From an uncultured Ruminococcus sp. (lineage in GTDB: Bacteria > Bacillota > Clostridia > Oscillospirales > Ruminococcaceae): DNA of 8,201 bases. Numbering within the stretch: the stretch's first letter is position 1; each line of letters begins with the position of its first letter. The stretch spans positions 1 to 8,201 of the forward strand of contig CALEJX010000086.1 of assembly GCA_937898375.1 (NCBI GenBank). The letters are read 5' to 3'. Shown piece by piece: positions 1 through 5,758 of the stretch. The position numbers were made by a program, and so were the translations under genes. A model generated the notes under the pieces. It was not told the DNA's origin. It did not search any database and saw only the letters and a program-made list of their open reading frames with translations.

Positions 1-218
1 AACGCCGCGGTGGCAAGCTTTATCACCACAATAAGAACAGCGGTGAAATATCCGCCGCTGTCTATGACCATAACAAGTGACGAAAGCCCTCCCACCGAGC
101 AAGCTGCCAACAGCCGCAGAGGGCTTATGACCTTGTGACACACCCTGCTTGCCGCTTCCAGCATGATAAGCGTCATAATGGCATTTGTCACAAGGAGTAT
201 ATCTATGTAAATTTTCAT
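1..218 (-). CDS. spoIIGA: SpoIIGA-like sigma-E processing peptidase, N-terminal fragment
   Basis: Open reading frame running off the left edge; 72 N-terminal residues are visible. It starts at the ATG at 216-218, preceded by a good GGGAGG ribosome site (225-230) six bases upstream. The protein opens MKIYIDILLVTNAIM, close to the start of SpoIIGA proteins (MKIYxD then a hydrophobic helix with an Asn near residue 12). The rest is strongly hydrophobic, with membrane segments near residues 4-20, 34-50 and 56-71 separated by short basic loops (R22, K26, R32). In the family, SpoIIGA is a mother-cell membrane aspartic protease that cleaves pro-sigma-E after a signal from SpoIIR; the protease domain would lie beyond the window. 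sigE is usually the next gene, also off the edge. Identity rests on the N-terminus only; another small multi-pass membrane protein is possible. Confidence 0.72.
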   Translation of the reverse strand, partial: MKIYIDILLVTNAIMTLIMLEAASRVCHKVISPLRLLAACSVGGLSSLVMVIDSGGYFTAVLIVVIKLATAA

Positions 219-281
219 GGCGTTCCTCCCTTTGATATTATGATATCACTGCTTGTGTGGAAAAATTGTCGCAATGGGTAC

Positions 282-316
282 AAAAAAATCCGCCTTCCCA
301 GAATGGGAAAGCGGAT
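282..316 (-). terminator. Intrinsic terminator of the M18 aminopeptidase gene
   Basis: Reading on the minus strand, a 13-bp stem (311-316 and 304-309 paired with 288-293 and 295-300, with position 310 opposite 294) closes a 3-nt loop and is followed directly by seven T (282-288). The one non-Watson-Crick position is a G-U wobble in the minus transcript but an A-C mismatch in the plus transcript, which fixes the direction. It begins about 18 nt after the aminopeptidase stop codon and separates that gene from the spoIIGA-like gene. Confidence 0.9.
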
Positions 317-333
317 AGCTTTTTGATATTAAA

Positions 334-1746
334 TTAGTCAGCAAAGAAGACAGAGAAAGCCTTATATGCCATATAAGTGTCTATCTTTGAGGTTATCTCA
401 AATGGTGCGTGCATTGAAAGCACTGGCACGCCAACGTCGATAACGTTCATGTCAAGGTTTGCAATATACTGTGCGACAGTTCCTCCACCGCCGCCGTCAA
501 CCTTGCCAAGTTCGCCTGTCTGCCAAACGATGTTGTGTTCGTCAAAGAGCTTTCTTACTCTGCCAACAAACTCAGCGGAAGCGTCAGAAGTGCCTGACTT
601 GCCTCTTGCACCTGTGAACTTTGTGGCAACTACGCCGTAATTTATCTGTGATGAGTTTCTTATCTCGAATGGCTCTGCAAATGTCGGGTCAAAGGCTGCA
701 TTTACGTCAGCCGAAAGGCACTCGGAAGCTGAAATAACGTTTCTGCCCTCAAGTCCATATACCTTTGCAAGGTCAGCAATGAAGTATGGCAGATATGAGC
801 TGTTAAGTCCTGTGTTGCCGTCGCTTCCTGTTTCTTCCTTGTCTGTGAGTATTGTCATGCAAGTCTTTTTAGGGTCTTTGCATTTGAGGATAGCCTGCAA
901 AGCTGTGTATGCGCAAACTCTGTCGTCCTGACCATAAGAGCCAACCATGCTTCTGTCAAAGCCAACGTCCTGAGCCTTGAATGCAGGAACAGCTTCAAGC
1001 TCTGCGGAAACGAAATCGTCCTCTACAATGCCGTATTTCTCGTTAAGGATAGCCATGATGTTGAGCTTTACCTTGTTTGAAACAGCGTCATCTCTGAATG
1101 GTCTAGAGCCTATGAGCAGATTAAGCTCTTCACCTTTGATAAGCTGTGGAGCAGGCCTTTTCATCTGAGCGTCCGCAAGATGCGGCAGGATATCAGTTAC
1201 GCAGAAAACAGGGTCGTCCTTGTCCTCGCCGATATTTACTGTAACGCTCTCGCCGTCAGCCTTTATAACAACGCCGTGAAGTGACATTGGAACAGTTGTC
1301 CACTGATACTTCTTGATACCGCCGTAATAGTGTGTCTTGAACAGGCAAAGCTCCTTGTCTTCGTAAAGTGGGTTCTGCTTAAGGTCAAGACGTGGCGAGT
1401 CGATATGAGCGGCAGCAAGTCTGATACCCTTTTCAAGACTGTCCTTGCCCATAACTGTAAGTATGATAGCCTTGCCTCTGTTTACAAAATAGAACTTGTC
1501 GCCGGCGTCATACTTCTTGCCCTTTTCATAAGGCTTGAAGCCTGCTTTTTCAGCCTGAGCCACTGCTTCGATAACCGCCTCACGCTCTGTCTTTGCGGTG
1601 TTCAGAAAGCTCTTATAGCCCTCGCAGAACTTGTCTGCCTTTTTGATCTTTTCTTCGCTAAGGCGAAGCCCGCCGTTTTTCTTATCCGAAAGAAGCTTTT
1701 CTGCAAGCTTTTCGCCCTCGGACTTTTCTTTCTTCTTGTTATCCAT
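334..1746 (-). CDS. M18-family zinc aminopeptidase (aminopeptidase I type)
   Basis: A 470-residue protein of full length for peptidase family M18. These are cytoplasmic, tetrahedral dodecameric di-zinc exopeptidases that remove N-terminal residues, often acidic or neutral ones, from peptides. The metal site can be read directly: H114 in AAHIDSPRLDLK, bridging D274 or D275 in GQDDRVCAYTAL, the EE pair in DKEETGSDG (E304 the likely catalytic base, E305 a ligand), D347 in SADVNAAFDP and H446 in SMHAPFEI. These positions fall close to those of mammalian aspartyl aminopeptidase. No signal peptide; the N-terminus is Lys/Glu-rich. The ATG has an AAGGAGG site eight bases upstream. It is a single-gene unit with its own promoter and terminator. 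Substrate preference cannot be told from sequence alone. Confidence 0.95.
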   Translation of the reverse strand: MDNKKKEKSEGEKLAEKLLSDKKNGGLRLSEEKIKKADKFCEGYKSFLNTAKTEREAVIEAVAQAEKAGFKPYEKGKKYDAGDKFYFVNRGKAIILTVMGKDSLEKGIRLAAAHIDSPRLDLKQNPLYEDKELCLFKTHYYGGIKKYQWTTVPMSLHGVVIKADGESVTVNIGEDKDDPVFCVTDILPHLADAQMKRPAPQLIKGEELNLLIGSRPFRDDAVSNKVKLNIMAILNEKYGIVEDDFVSAELEAVPAFKAQDVGFDRSMVGSYGQDDRVCAYTALQAILKCKDPKKTCMTILTDKEETGSDGNTGLNSSYLPYFIADLAKVYGLEGRNVISASECLSADVNAAFDPTFAEPFEIRNSSQINYGVVATKFTGARGKSGTSDASAEFVGRVRKLFDEHNIVWQTGELGKVDGGGGGTVAQYIANLDMNVIDVGVPVLSMHAPFEITSKIDTYMAYKAFSVFFAD

Positions 1747-1782
1747 TGTAAATTCCTCCTTACTTAGATAAACTTTATGTTA

Positions 1783-1812
1783 TTTATATATTTGTGAAAA
1801 GCAAGTTGACAA
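1783..1812 (-). promoter_or_regulatory. Candidate sigma-A promoter of the aminopeptidase gene
   Basis: On the minus strand TTGTCA (1807-1812) is followed after 18 bp by TATAAA (1783-1788), within an AT-rich run; shifting one or two bases gives TATATA with 16 bp. A transcript would start near 1776 and carry a leader of about 30 nt including the AAGGAGG site. The -35 box overlaps one arm of the inverted repeat at 1809-1843. Confidence 0.55.
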
Positions 1813-1843
1813 ACGGGCGAACACTGTTCGACGCTCCATTTGT
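1809..1843. repeat. Imperfect inverted repeat with a CGAAC-ACT-GTTCG core
   Basis: The core at 1818-1830 is a perfect 5-bp inverted repeat around three bases. Outer arms ACAAA (1809-1813) and TTTGT (1839-1843), with partial GG/CC pairing in between, extend it to 35 bp. It lies 24 bp past the transglycosylase stop codon and overlaps the -35 box of the aminopeptidase gene. No clean T-run follows on either strand (the minus strand has only a broken one), so it is at best a weak terminator for the upstream operon. It could instead be a protein-binding site just upstream of the aminopeptidase promoter. Confidence 0.55.
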
Positions 1844-1867
1844 TCGGATTTGCTAATACTCTCGTTT

Positions 1868-2530
1868 TTAGTTTGCTTCCGTTATATCCCCATGACTACT
1901 GAGTATATCCTTATAATTGTCATAGGCTTTGCGTATCTTGCGCACATAGTTTGAAGTCTGGTCATTTTCATCTGGTATATCGCTGACATTGAAATTGTCA
2001 GGGTCAACAGTGCCGTTTTCTATCCAACTGTCAACAAGATTCATGCCACAGTGATATGCCGCCGCTGTCAGCTCTATGGAGCCGTCATACTTTTCCATAA
2101 GATAGCTGAGATAATATGTGCCGTATTGGATATTAAGTTCAGGGTCGAACATATCGTCATATGTGTTATCACGCTGATCGTCAAGACGATATTTTATCCA
2201 ATCGTATGCGTCCTCCATAAGCTGCATAAGACCTCTTGCGCCCACTGATGAAACAGCGTCCTTATTAAAGCCGCTTTCCACTTTTATTACAGAGAACACA
2301 AGCACAGGGTCGCACTTGTACTTGGCGCTGTATTTTATTACATACTCATCATAATCTGTAGGATATGAAAAAGAATTAGGAATATCCTTTGCCTTGTTGA
2401 TTATCTGCTCGTGATAAAGATATGTAAGCCAGCCTATACCGCACAGCAAAAGTATGACCGCTATGAGTACAGGACCTTTTTTTATGTGCTTTTTCTTTTT
2501 ACGCCTGCTGTTTTTTCCATTAGCCGCCAT
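1868..2530 (-). CDS. Membrane-anchored lytic transglycosylase (SLT domain)
   Basis: A 220-residue protein. The first 19 residues are very basic (RRKKKKHIKK), followed by one hydrophobic helix at about 20-38, so it is an uncleaved membrane anchor with the enzyme outside. The SLT domain spans about 60-210: catalytic E85 in KVESGFNKDAVS, the GARGLMQL loop (97-104), AAYHCGMNLVDSW (157-169) in place of the usual AYNAG motif, and SNYVRKI (193-199). The family cleaves the MurNAc-GlcNAc bond of peptidoglycan, leaving a 1,6-anhydro end. The start codon lies inside the end of coaE (11-nt overlap), with an AAAGGA site eight bases upstream; coaE followed by a transglycosylase is a pairing I recall from Clostridia. 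The H160/C161 change in the motif is unusual. Last gene of the cluster. Confidence 0.9.
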   Translation of the reverse strand: MAANGKNSRRKKKKHIKKGPVLIAVILLLCGIGWLTYLYHEQIINKAKDIPNSFSYPTDYDEYVIKYSAKYKCDPVLVFSVIKVESGFNKDAVSSVGARGLMQLMEDAYDWIKYRLDDQRDNTYDDMFDPELNIQYGTYYLSYLMEKYDGSIELTAAAYHCGMNLVDSWIENGTVDPDNFNVSDIPDENDQTSNYVRKIRKAYDNYKDILSSHGDITEAN

Positions 2531-3122
2531 TATATCTTTCCTTTATTGTTTCTATGACCTCGCAGGTCTTTTGGTATGTGTCATGCACAGAGCCGTTGTT
2601 TTCAATGACGAAATTGCTGTGAGCCTTAAAAAACTCCACAGTATGCTGAGAAGAGAAACGCTTTTTCGCAAGCTCCGCTGAAATGCCGTCCCTTTTGGTT
2701 ATCCTTTCAAGCCTTATGTTAAAGTCAGCCACAACGCTCACTATAACACTGCAAAGCTTATCCGCATCTGCTTCAAAAAGGGTAGGTGCGTCAAGAAGAA
2801 TGAAATCGCTCTCTGCGGCGTTTATCTTCTCATCAATAAGCTTGTTTATAAAAGGGTATATGGTATCGTTGAGCGTTTGAAGCTTTTCCTTATCAGAAAA
2901 AACTATCTCCCCGAGCTTTCGCCTGTCAAGAGCGTAGTTCTCGTCAAAACAGCTTGGAAAAAGCTTTGCAAGCTCTTTGCAGCATTCGCTCCCAGCGTTC
3001 GTTACTTCTCTTGCGACAATATCGCAGTTTATTATCTCAAAGCCATTTTCTTTGAAAGCGTCCGATATAGTTGTCTTGCCTGCGCCGCTCTGACCTGTAA
3101 GCCCTACTACTGTTTTTTTCAC
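2520..3122 (-). CDS. coaE: Dephospho-CoA kinase
   Basis: A 200-residue protein, normal length for CoaE, which phosphorylates the 3'-hydroxyl of the ribose of dephospho-CoA with ATP, the last step of coenzyme A synthesis. Visible motifs: P-loop GQSGAGKT (10-17), D34 in INCDIVAREV, DRRKLGEIVFSD (66-77), DAPTLFE (111-117, usually DVPLLFE), an Arg-rich lid RITKRDGISAELAKKR (140-155) and VIENNGS (172-178). The start is a GTG at 3120-3122 that overlaps the TGA of the upstream gene by four bases (GTGA), with AGGTGG seven bases upstream; no ATG lies ahead of the P-loop, and the short lead before it suits the family. The overlaps on both sides indicate coupled translation with the neighbours. Confidence 0.95.
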   Translation of the reverse strand: MKKTVVGLTGQSGAGKTTISDAFKENGFEIINCDIVAREVTNAGSECCKELAKLFPSCFDENYALDRRKLGEIVFSDKEKLQTLNDTIYPFINKLIDEKINAAESDFILLDAPTLFEADADKLCSVIVSVVADFNIRLERITKRDGISAELAKKRFSSQHTVEFFKAHSNFVIENNGSVHDTYQKTCEVIETIKERYNGG

Positions 3123-4138
3123 AGCTTCACCACCTGAAAGCCTGCGGCTCTTAAAAGTCGGTTATACACTGCAAGCCCTACGCCGTCTTTGTTGGGACAG
3201 CGTGCAAAAACTTTCTTTGCACCTATATTGTCAAGCTCTCTGAGTACGTCAAAAAGCTCTTTTGCCTGCTCTTCGTCAGTTGCGCCATAGCAGATATGCG
3301 GGATATTAAGTCCCTCACAATCGCTGTCAGTGAACACCATAAGTGTGGTGTCCTCATCAGCGTGAGTTTTTACATAATCTCTGAAAGCTTCAAGACTGCT
3401 GTCAATGATAGTCACATCTGCTTTTGGGGCATAGTGCTTGTATTTCATACCAGGGGAGCGAACTTTCACGTTCTCGCCCAGCTTTTCCAAAACTCCCTTG
3501 TCGATAAGAACGTTCGGTGTTATCTCCATAAGATCTTCCGCTGAGATAAAACCAGGTCGCAGAAGCCTTATGCTGTCATTGCCTTCAAAGCTTATGACAG
3601 TGGATTCAACACCCACTCCGCAAGCTCCGCCGTCTATGATAGCAGGTATCCTGCCGTGCATATCGTTAAGAACGTGCTGTGCTGTTGTAGGTGATGGGCT
3701 TCCTGAAAGGTTCGCCGACGGAGCAGCGATAGGGAAGCCGCAGGCTGAGATAAGCGCTCTTGCCACCTTATGTGACGGCATTCTTATGCCTACTGTGTCA
3801 AGTCCGCCGCTCGTTACCATTGGTATCTTGTCAGACTTTGGCATTATCATAGTGAGCGGTCCTGCCCAGAATTTTTCTGCACACTTTACAGCAAGGGGCG
3901 GTATCTTATCTACAAGCCCCTCAAGCTGAGAAATGTCAGATATATGCACTATAAGAGGATTGTCGGCAGGTCTTCCCTTGGCGGCGAATATTTTTCTTAC
4001 AGCCGCTTCGTCAAAAGCGTTCGCCGCAAGACCATACACCGTTTCAGTAGGCATGCCAACGACTTCACCCTGTGAGAGCAGCTTTGCGGCATATGCTATG
4101 CTGCCCTCGTCAGTGCCAAGTATTTTTGTGTCAAACAT
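3119..4138 (-). CDS. L-threonylcarbamoyladenylate synthase, Sua5 type
   Basis: A 339-residue two-domain enzyme that makes threonylcarbamoyl-AMP from threonine, bicarbonate and ATP for the universal t6A37 modification of ANN-decoding tRNAs; TsaB/D/E then transfer the group. The YrdC/TsaC domain covers about 10-200: PTETVYGLAAN (30-40), KGRPADNPL (54-62), GPLT (93-96), SANLSGSPSPT (141-151), ESTV (178-181) and RLLRPG (191-196). The linker SPGMKYKHYAP (228-238) and a C-terminal Sua5 domain (239-339) make this the long form, as in Bacillus YwlC, not short TsaC. It starts two bases after the prfA stop. The only purine-rich site is AGGAAG within the prfA end, rather far away, so expression probably relies on coupling to prfA. 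prfA next to sua5 is common in Firmicutes. Confidence 0.95.
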   Translation of the reverse strand: MFDTKILGTDEGSIAYAAKLLSQGEVVGMPTETVYGLAANAFDEAAVRKIFAAKGRPADNPLIVHISDISQLEGLVDKIPPLAVKCAEKFWAGPLTMIMPKSDKIPMVTSGGLDTVGIRMPSHKVARALISACGFPIAAPSANLSGSPSPTTAQHVLNDMHGRIPAIIDGGACGVGVESTVISFEGNDSIRLLRPGFISAEDLMEITPNVLIDKGVLEKLGENVKVRSPGMKYKHYAPKADVTIIDSSLEAFRDYVKTHADEDTTLMVFTDSDCEGLNIPHICYGATDEEQAKELFDVLRELDNIGAKKVFARCPNKDGVGLAVYNRLLRAAGFQVVKL

Positions 4139-4140
4139 TT

Positions 4141-5220
4141 TTATTCTTCTTCCTGACTTGCAAGCTTGGCAGCCTGATCAGCTGTTGCAAGTGCGTCGAT
4201 TATTTCATCAAGTGCGCCGTTAAGCACCTGTTCAAGTCTGTAGATAGTAAGACCTATTCTGTGGTCGGAAATTCTTCCCTCAGGATAGTTGTAAGTTCTT
4301 ATTCTCTCGGAACGGTCACCTGTTCCCACCTGTGAACGTCTGTTGTCTGCGATCTCCTTGTTCTGTGCCTGAACTTTCTGGTCGAGAAGTCTTGAACGGA
4401 GAACTTTCAGAGCCTTTTCCTTGTTCTTAAACTGTGAACGCTCGTCCTGACACTCAACTACCATGCCTGTAGGCAGATGAGTTATTCTGATAGCGGAAGA
4501 TGTCTTGTTGATATGCTGTCCGCCTGCGCCTGATGAACGGAAAACGTCTATCTTAAGGTCTTTTTCTTCATTCAGGTCAAGCTCCACTTCGTCAGCTTCA
4601 GGAAGCACGGCAACTGTAACAGTAGATGTGTGAACTCTGCCCTGTGACTCGGTTTCAGGCACACGCTGAACTCTGTGTACTCCGCTTTCATATTTAAGTC
4701 TTGAATAAGCGCCCTCGCCTGATACGCTGAAAGTAATTTCCTTATAGCCGCCCAGCTCTGTTTCGTTGGCGTTCATGACCTCAATCGTCCAGCCCTTTGA
4801 AGCGGCATACATTGAATACATTCTATAAAGAGAGCCTGCAAACAGTGCAGCTTCCTCGCCGCCTGCGCCACCTCTTATCTCTATGATAACGTTACGCTCA
4901 TCGTTAGGGTCTTTCGGCAACAGAAGGAGCTTAAGCTCTTCCTCAAGCTTAGCCATATCTTCCTTGGACTCTTCAAGCTGCATCTGCACCATTTCCTTGA
5001 AGTCCTTATCCATTCCGCCTGCGTCAAGAAGCTCCAAAGCTTCATCATTGGCAGCCTTTGCCTTTTTGTATTCGCCAAACTTTTCAACTATCGGCGTAAG
5101 TGTCTTATATTCTTTCATAAGACTCGTATACAGTGAAGTGTTGTTTACAGTTTCAGGCTGCATGAGTTTTTCGTTTATTTCATTAAATTTATCTTCAAGT
5201 GTTTTAAGTTTTTCAAACAT
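4141..5220 (-). CDS. prfA: Peptide chain release factor 1
   Basis: A 359-residue class I release factor that reads UAA and UAG in the ribosomal A site and triggers hydrolysis of peptidyl-tRNA. The catalytic GGQ is at 233-235 in SSGAGGQHINKTSS. The stop-codon reading tripeptide is PET at 188-190 in RVPETESQGRVHTS; RF2 would have SPF there, so this is RF1. Both motifs sit at the Escherichia coli RF1 numbers. The N-terminal coiled-coil domain (1-100) is Glu/Lys-rich and precedes IEIRGGAGGEEA (113-124). The ATG has AGGAG about ten bases upstream. Q235 is normally methylated by PrmC, whose gene often neighbours prfA in Firmicutes but is not seen here. A 76-bp AT-rich gap separates it from the DUF951 gene. 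Confidence 0.98.
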   Translation of the reverse strand: MFEKLKTLEDKFNEINEKLMQPETVNNTSLYTSLMKEYKTLTPIVEKFGEYKKAKAANDEALELLDAGGMDKDFKEMVQMQLEESKEDMAKLEEELKLLLLPKDPNDERNVIIEIRGGAGGEEAALFAGSLYRMYSMYAASKGWTIEVMNANETELGGYKEITFSVSGEGAYSRLKYESGVHRVQRVPETESQGRVHTSTVTVAVLPEADEVELDLNEEKDLKIDVFRSSGAGGQHINKTSSAIRITHLPTGMVVECQDERSQFKNKEKALKVLRSRLLDQKVQAQNKEIADNRRSQVGTGDRSERIRTYNYPEGRISDHRIGLTIYRLEQVLNGALDEIIDALATADQAAKLASQEEE

Positions 5221-5260
5221 AGTTATATTCTCCTGTCGTTTTATTTTATATCATACATTT

Positions 5261-5290
5261 ATTATATATTATAAATTGCATAAATTGCGA
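5261..5290 (-). promoter_or_regulatory. Possible secondary promoter for prfA
   Basis: The gap between the DUF951 gene and prfA holds two consecutive TATAAT hexamers on the minus strand (5268-5273 and 5261-5266), but only a poor -35 match (TCGCAA, 5285-5290, 18 bp from the second). No terminator hairpin lies in this gap, so read-through from the DUF951 promoter is at least as likely. A transcript from here would have a leader of about 35 nt. Confidence 0.3.
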
Positions 5291-5296
5291 GAATAG

Positions 5297-5485
5297 CTAT
5301 GATTCAGCCTCTCTGATAATAGTTTTTACGTTCTTTTCGGCTTTGCTGCGTACTATCATGAACTCTCGTCCGCAGCCCTCGCAGCGCAGTTTGAAATCCA
5401 TGCCTGAGCGCAGAACTATCATTCTGTTGCTGCCGCAGGGGTGACTTTTCTTCATTACAAGAATATCGCCTTTTACAATATCCAT
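5297..5485 (-). CDS. DUF951-family small protein of unknown function
   Basis: A 62-residue protein beginning MDIVKGDILVMKKSHPCGSN, the opening typical of the DUF951 (YyzM-like) family found across Firmicutes. Three Cys (C17 in HPCGSN, C35 and C38 in CEGCGR) plus H15 could bind a metal, giving a small zinc-ribbon-like fold; this is inference and the family's role is not known to me. The frame stays open upstream to an ATG at 5540-5542, but that codon coincides with the predicted transcription start and the extra 19 residues (MYGQSMCSASPLEKGKWCK) are unlike the family, so I place the start at 5483-5485. Ribosome site is poor: AAAGGA lies 12 bases away and GTGG is near. First gene of the cluster leading to prfA. 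Confidence 0.85.
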   Translation of the reverse strand: MDIVKGDILVMKKSHPCGSNRMIVLRSGMDFKLRCEGCGREFMIVRSKAEKNVKTIIREAES

Positions 5486-5498
5486 TTTGCACCACTTT

Positions 5499-5534
5499 CC
5501 TTTCTCCAAAGGTGAAGCAGAGCACATACTCTGC
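5499..5534 (-). promoter_or_regulatory. Two small hairpins in the DUF951 leader
   Basis: In the minus transcript, GCAGAG (5529-5534) can pair with CTCTGC (5517-5522) around a 6-nt loop. Next, CCTTT (5508-5512) can pair with AAAGG (5499-5503) around GGAG. The second hairpin would cover the only purine-rich ribosome site of the DUF951 gene. Both are short, so any regulatory effect is speculative. Confidence 0.35.
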
Positions 5535-5546
5535 CCATACATCGTT

Positions 5547-5575
5547 ATTATAACACATTTCTCCCTTTATTGCAA
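5547..5575 (-). promoter_or_regulatory. Sigma-A promoter of the DUF951-prfA-sua5-coaE-slt cluster
   Basis: On the minus strand TTGCAA (5570-5575), a 17-bp spacer and a perfect TATAAT (5547-5552) with a TG one base upstream of it (extended -10). The predicted start point is near 5540, giving a leader of about 55 nt before the DUF951 start. This is the best promoter match on the minus strand of the window. Confidence 0.75.
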
Positions 5576-5627
5576 TAGCGGAGAGGGCGGTTTTATTGCT
5601 ACACAAATATTATAGTCTGTATATCTG

Positions 5628-5652
5628 ATTTTTGTTGCATTGTTACAAAAAT
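5628..5652. repeat. 8-bp inverted repeat in the divergent intergenic region
   Basis: ATTTTTGT (5628-5635) and ACAAAAAT (5645-5652) form a perfect inverted repeat around nine bases, roughly midway between the two divergent promoters. Role unknown; it may be a chance product of AT-rich sequence. Confidence 0.35.
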
Positions 5653-5686
5653 GGCAGCGTGAGAAGCTGAATTTACAAAATGTTCA

Positions 5687-5715
5687 TTGATTATCTCGTG
5701 CAGAAGTGTTAATAT
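5687..5715 (+). promoter_or_regulatory. Promoter of the marR-ABC exporter operon
   Basis: TTGATT (5687-5692), a 17-bp spacer and TAATAT (5710-5715). The start point would be near 5722, inside the inverted repeat. The -10 box shares five of its six bases with the left arm of that repeat, so a bound repressor would block polymerase. Confidence 0.6.
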
Positions 5716-5746
5716 TAGATTGTTCAATTTTGAACTATCTAATATT
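5711..5746 (+). promoter_or_regulatory. Inverted-repeat operator, probable MarR-family binding site
   Basis: Two 16-bp arms (5711-5726 and 5731-5746) match at 15 of 16 positions around a 4-bp centre; the single mismatch pairs 5721 with 5736. The inner part, TGTTCA then TGAAC, resembles the AT-rich palindromes bound by MarR dimers. It covers the -10 box and predicted start point of the operon and stops exactly where the GGAGG ribosome site begins (5747). It therefore very probably mediates autorepression; as RNA it could also fold next to the ribosome site. Confidence 0.8.
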
Positions 5747-5758
5747 GGAGGTTTGACA

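Noticed and set aside
1818..1830. LexA (SOS) box
   Set aside because: The arms CGAAC and GTTCG match, but the centre has three bases and the Firmicutes consensus needs four. A spacing change in a dimer site normally abolishes binding, and the adjacent genes are not typical SOS genes.
3438..3929. 163-codon open frame on the plus strand inside the sua5 gene
   Set aside because: It is antisense to clearly conserved YrdC motifs and its Ser/Pro-rich product resembles no family; it arises from the codon bias of the real gene.
4883..5296. 137-codon open frame on the plus strand opposite prfA
   Set aside because: It mirrors the Glu/Lys-rich coiled coil of RF1, giving a Ser/Leu-rich artefact.
5486..5542. 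19-residue N-terminal extension of the DUF951 protein
   Set aside because: The upstream ATG lies at the predicted transcription start, and the extra residues do not look like the family, which begins at MDI.
5571..5600. Intrinsic terminator from GCAATA and TATTGC arms near the DUF951 promoter
   Set aside because: Only six base pairs with a long loop, no T-run, and it overlaps the -35 box of the cluster promoter.
5687..5758. 24-residue N-terminal extension of the MarR protein
   Set aside because: The possible TTG start is part of the -35 box and the frame passes through the operator; a strong GGAGG site serves the ATG at 5759.
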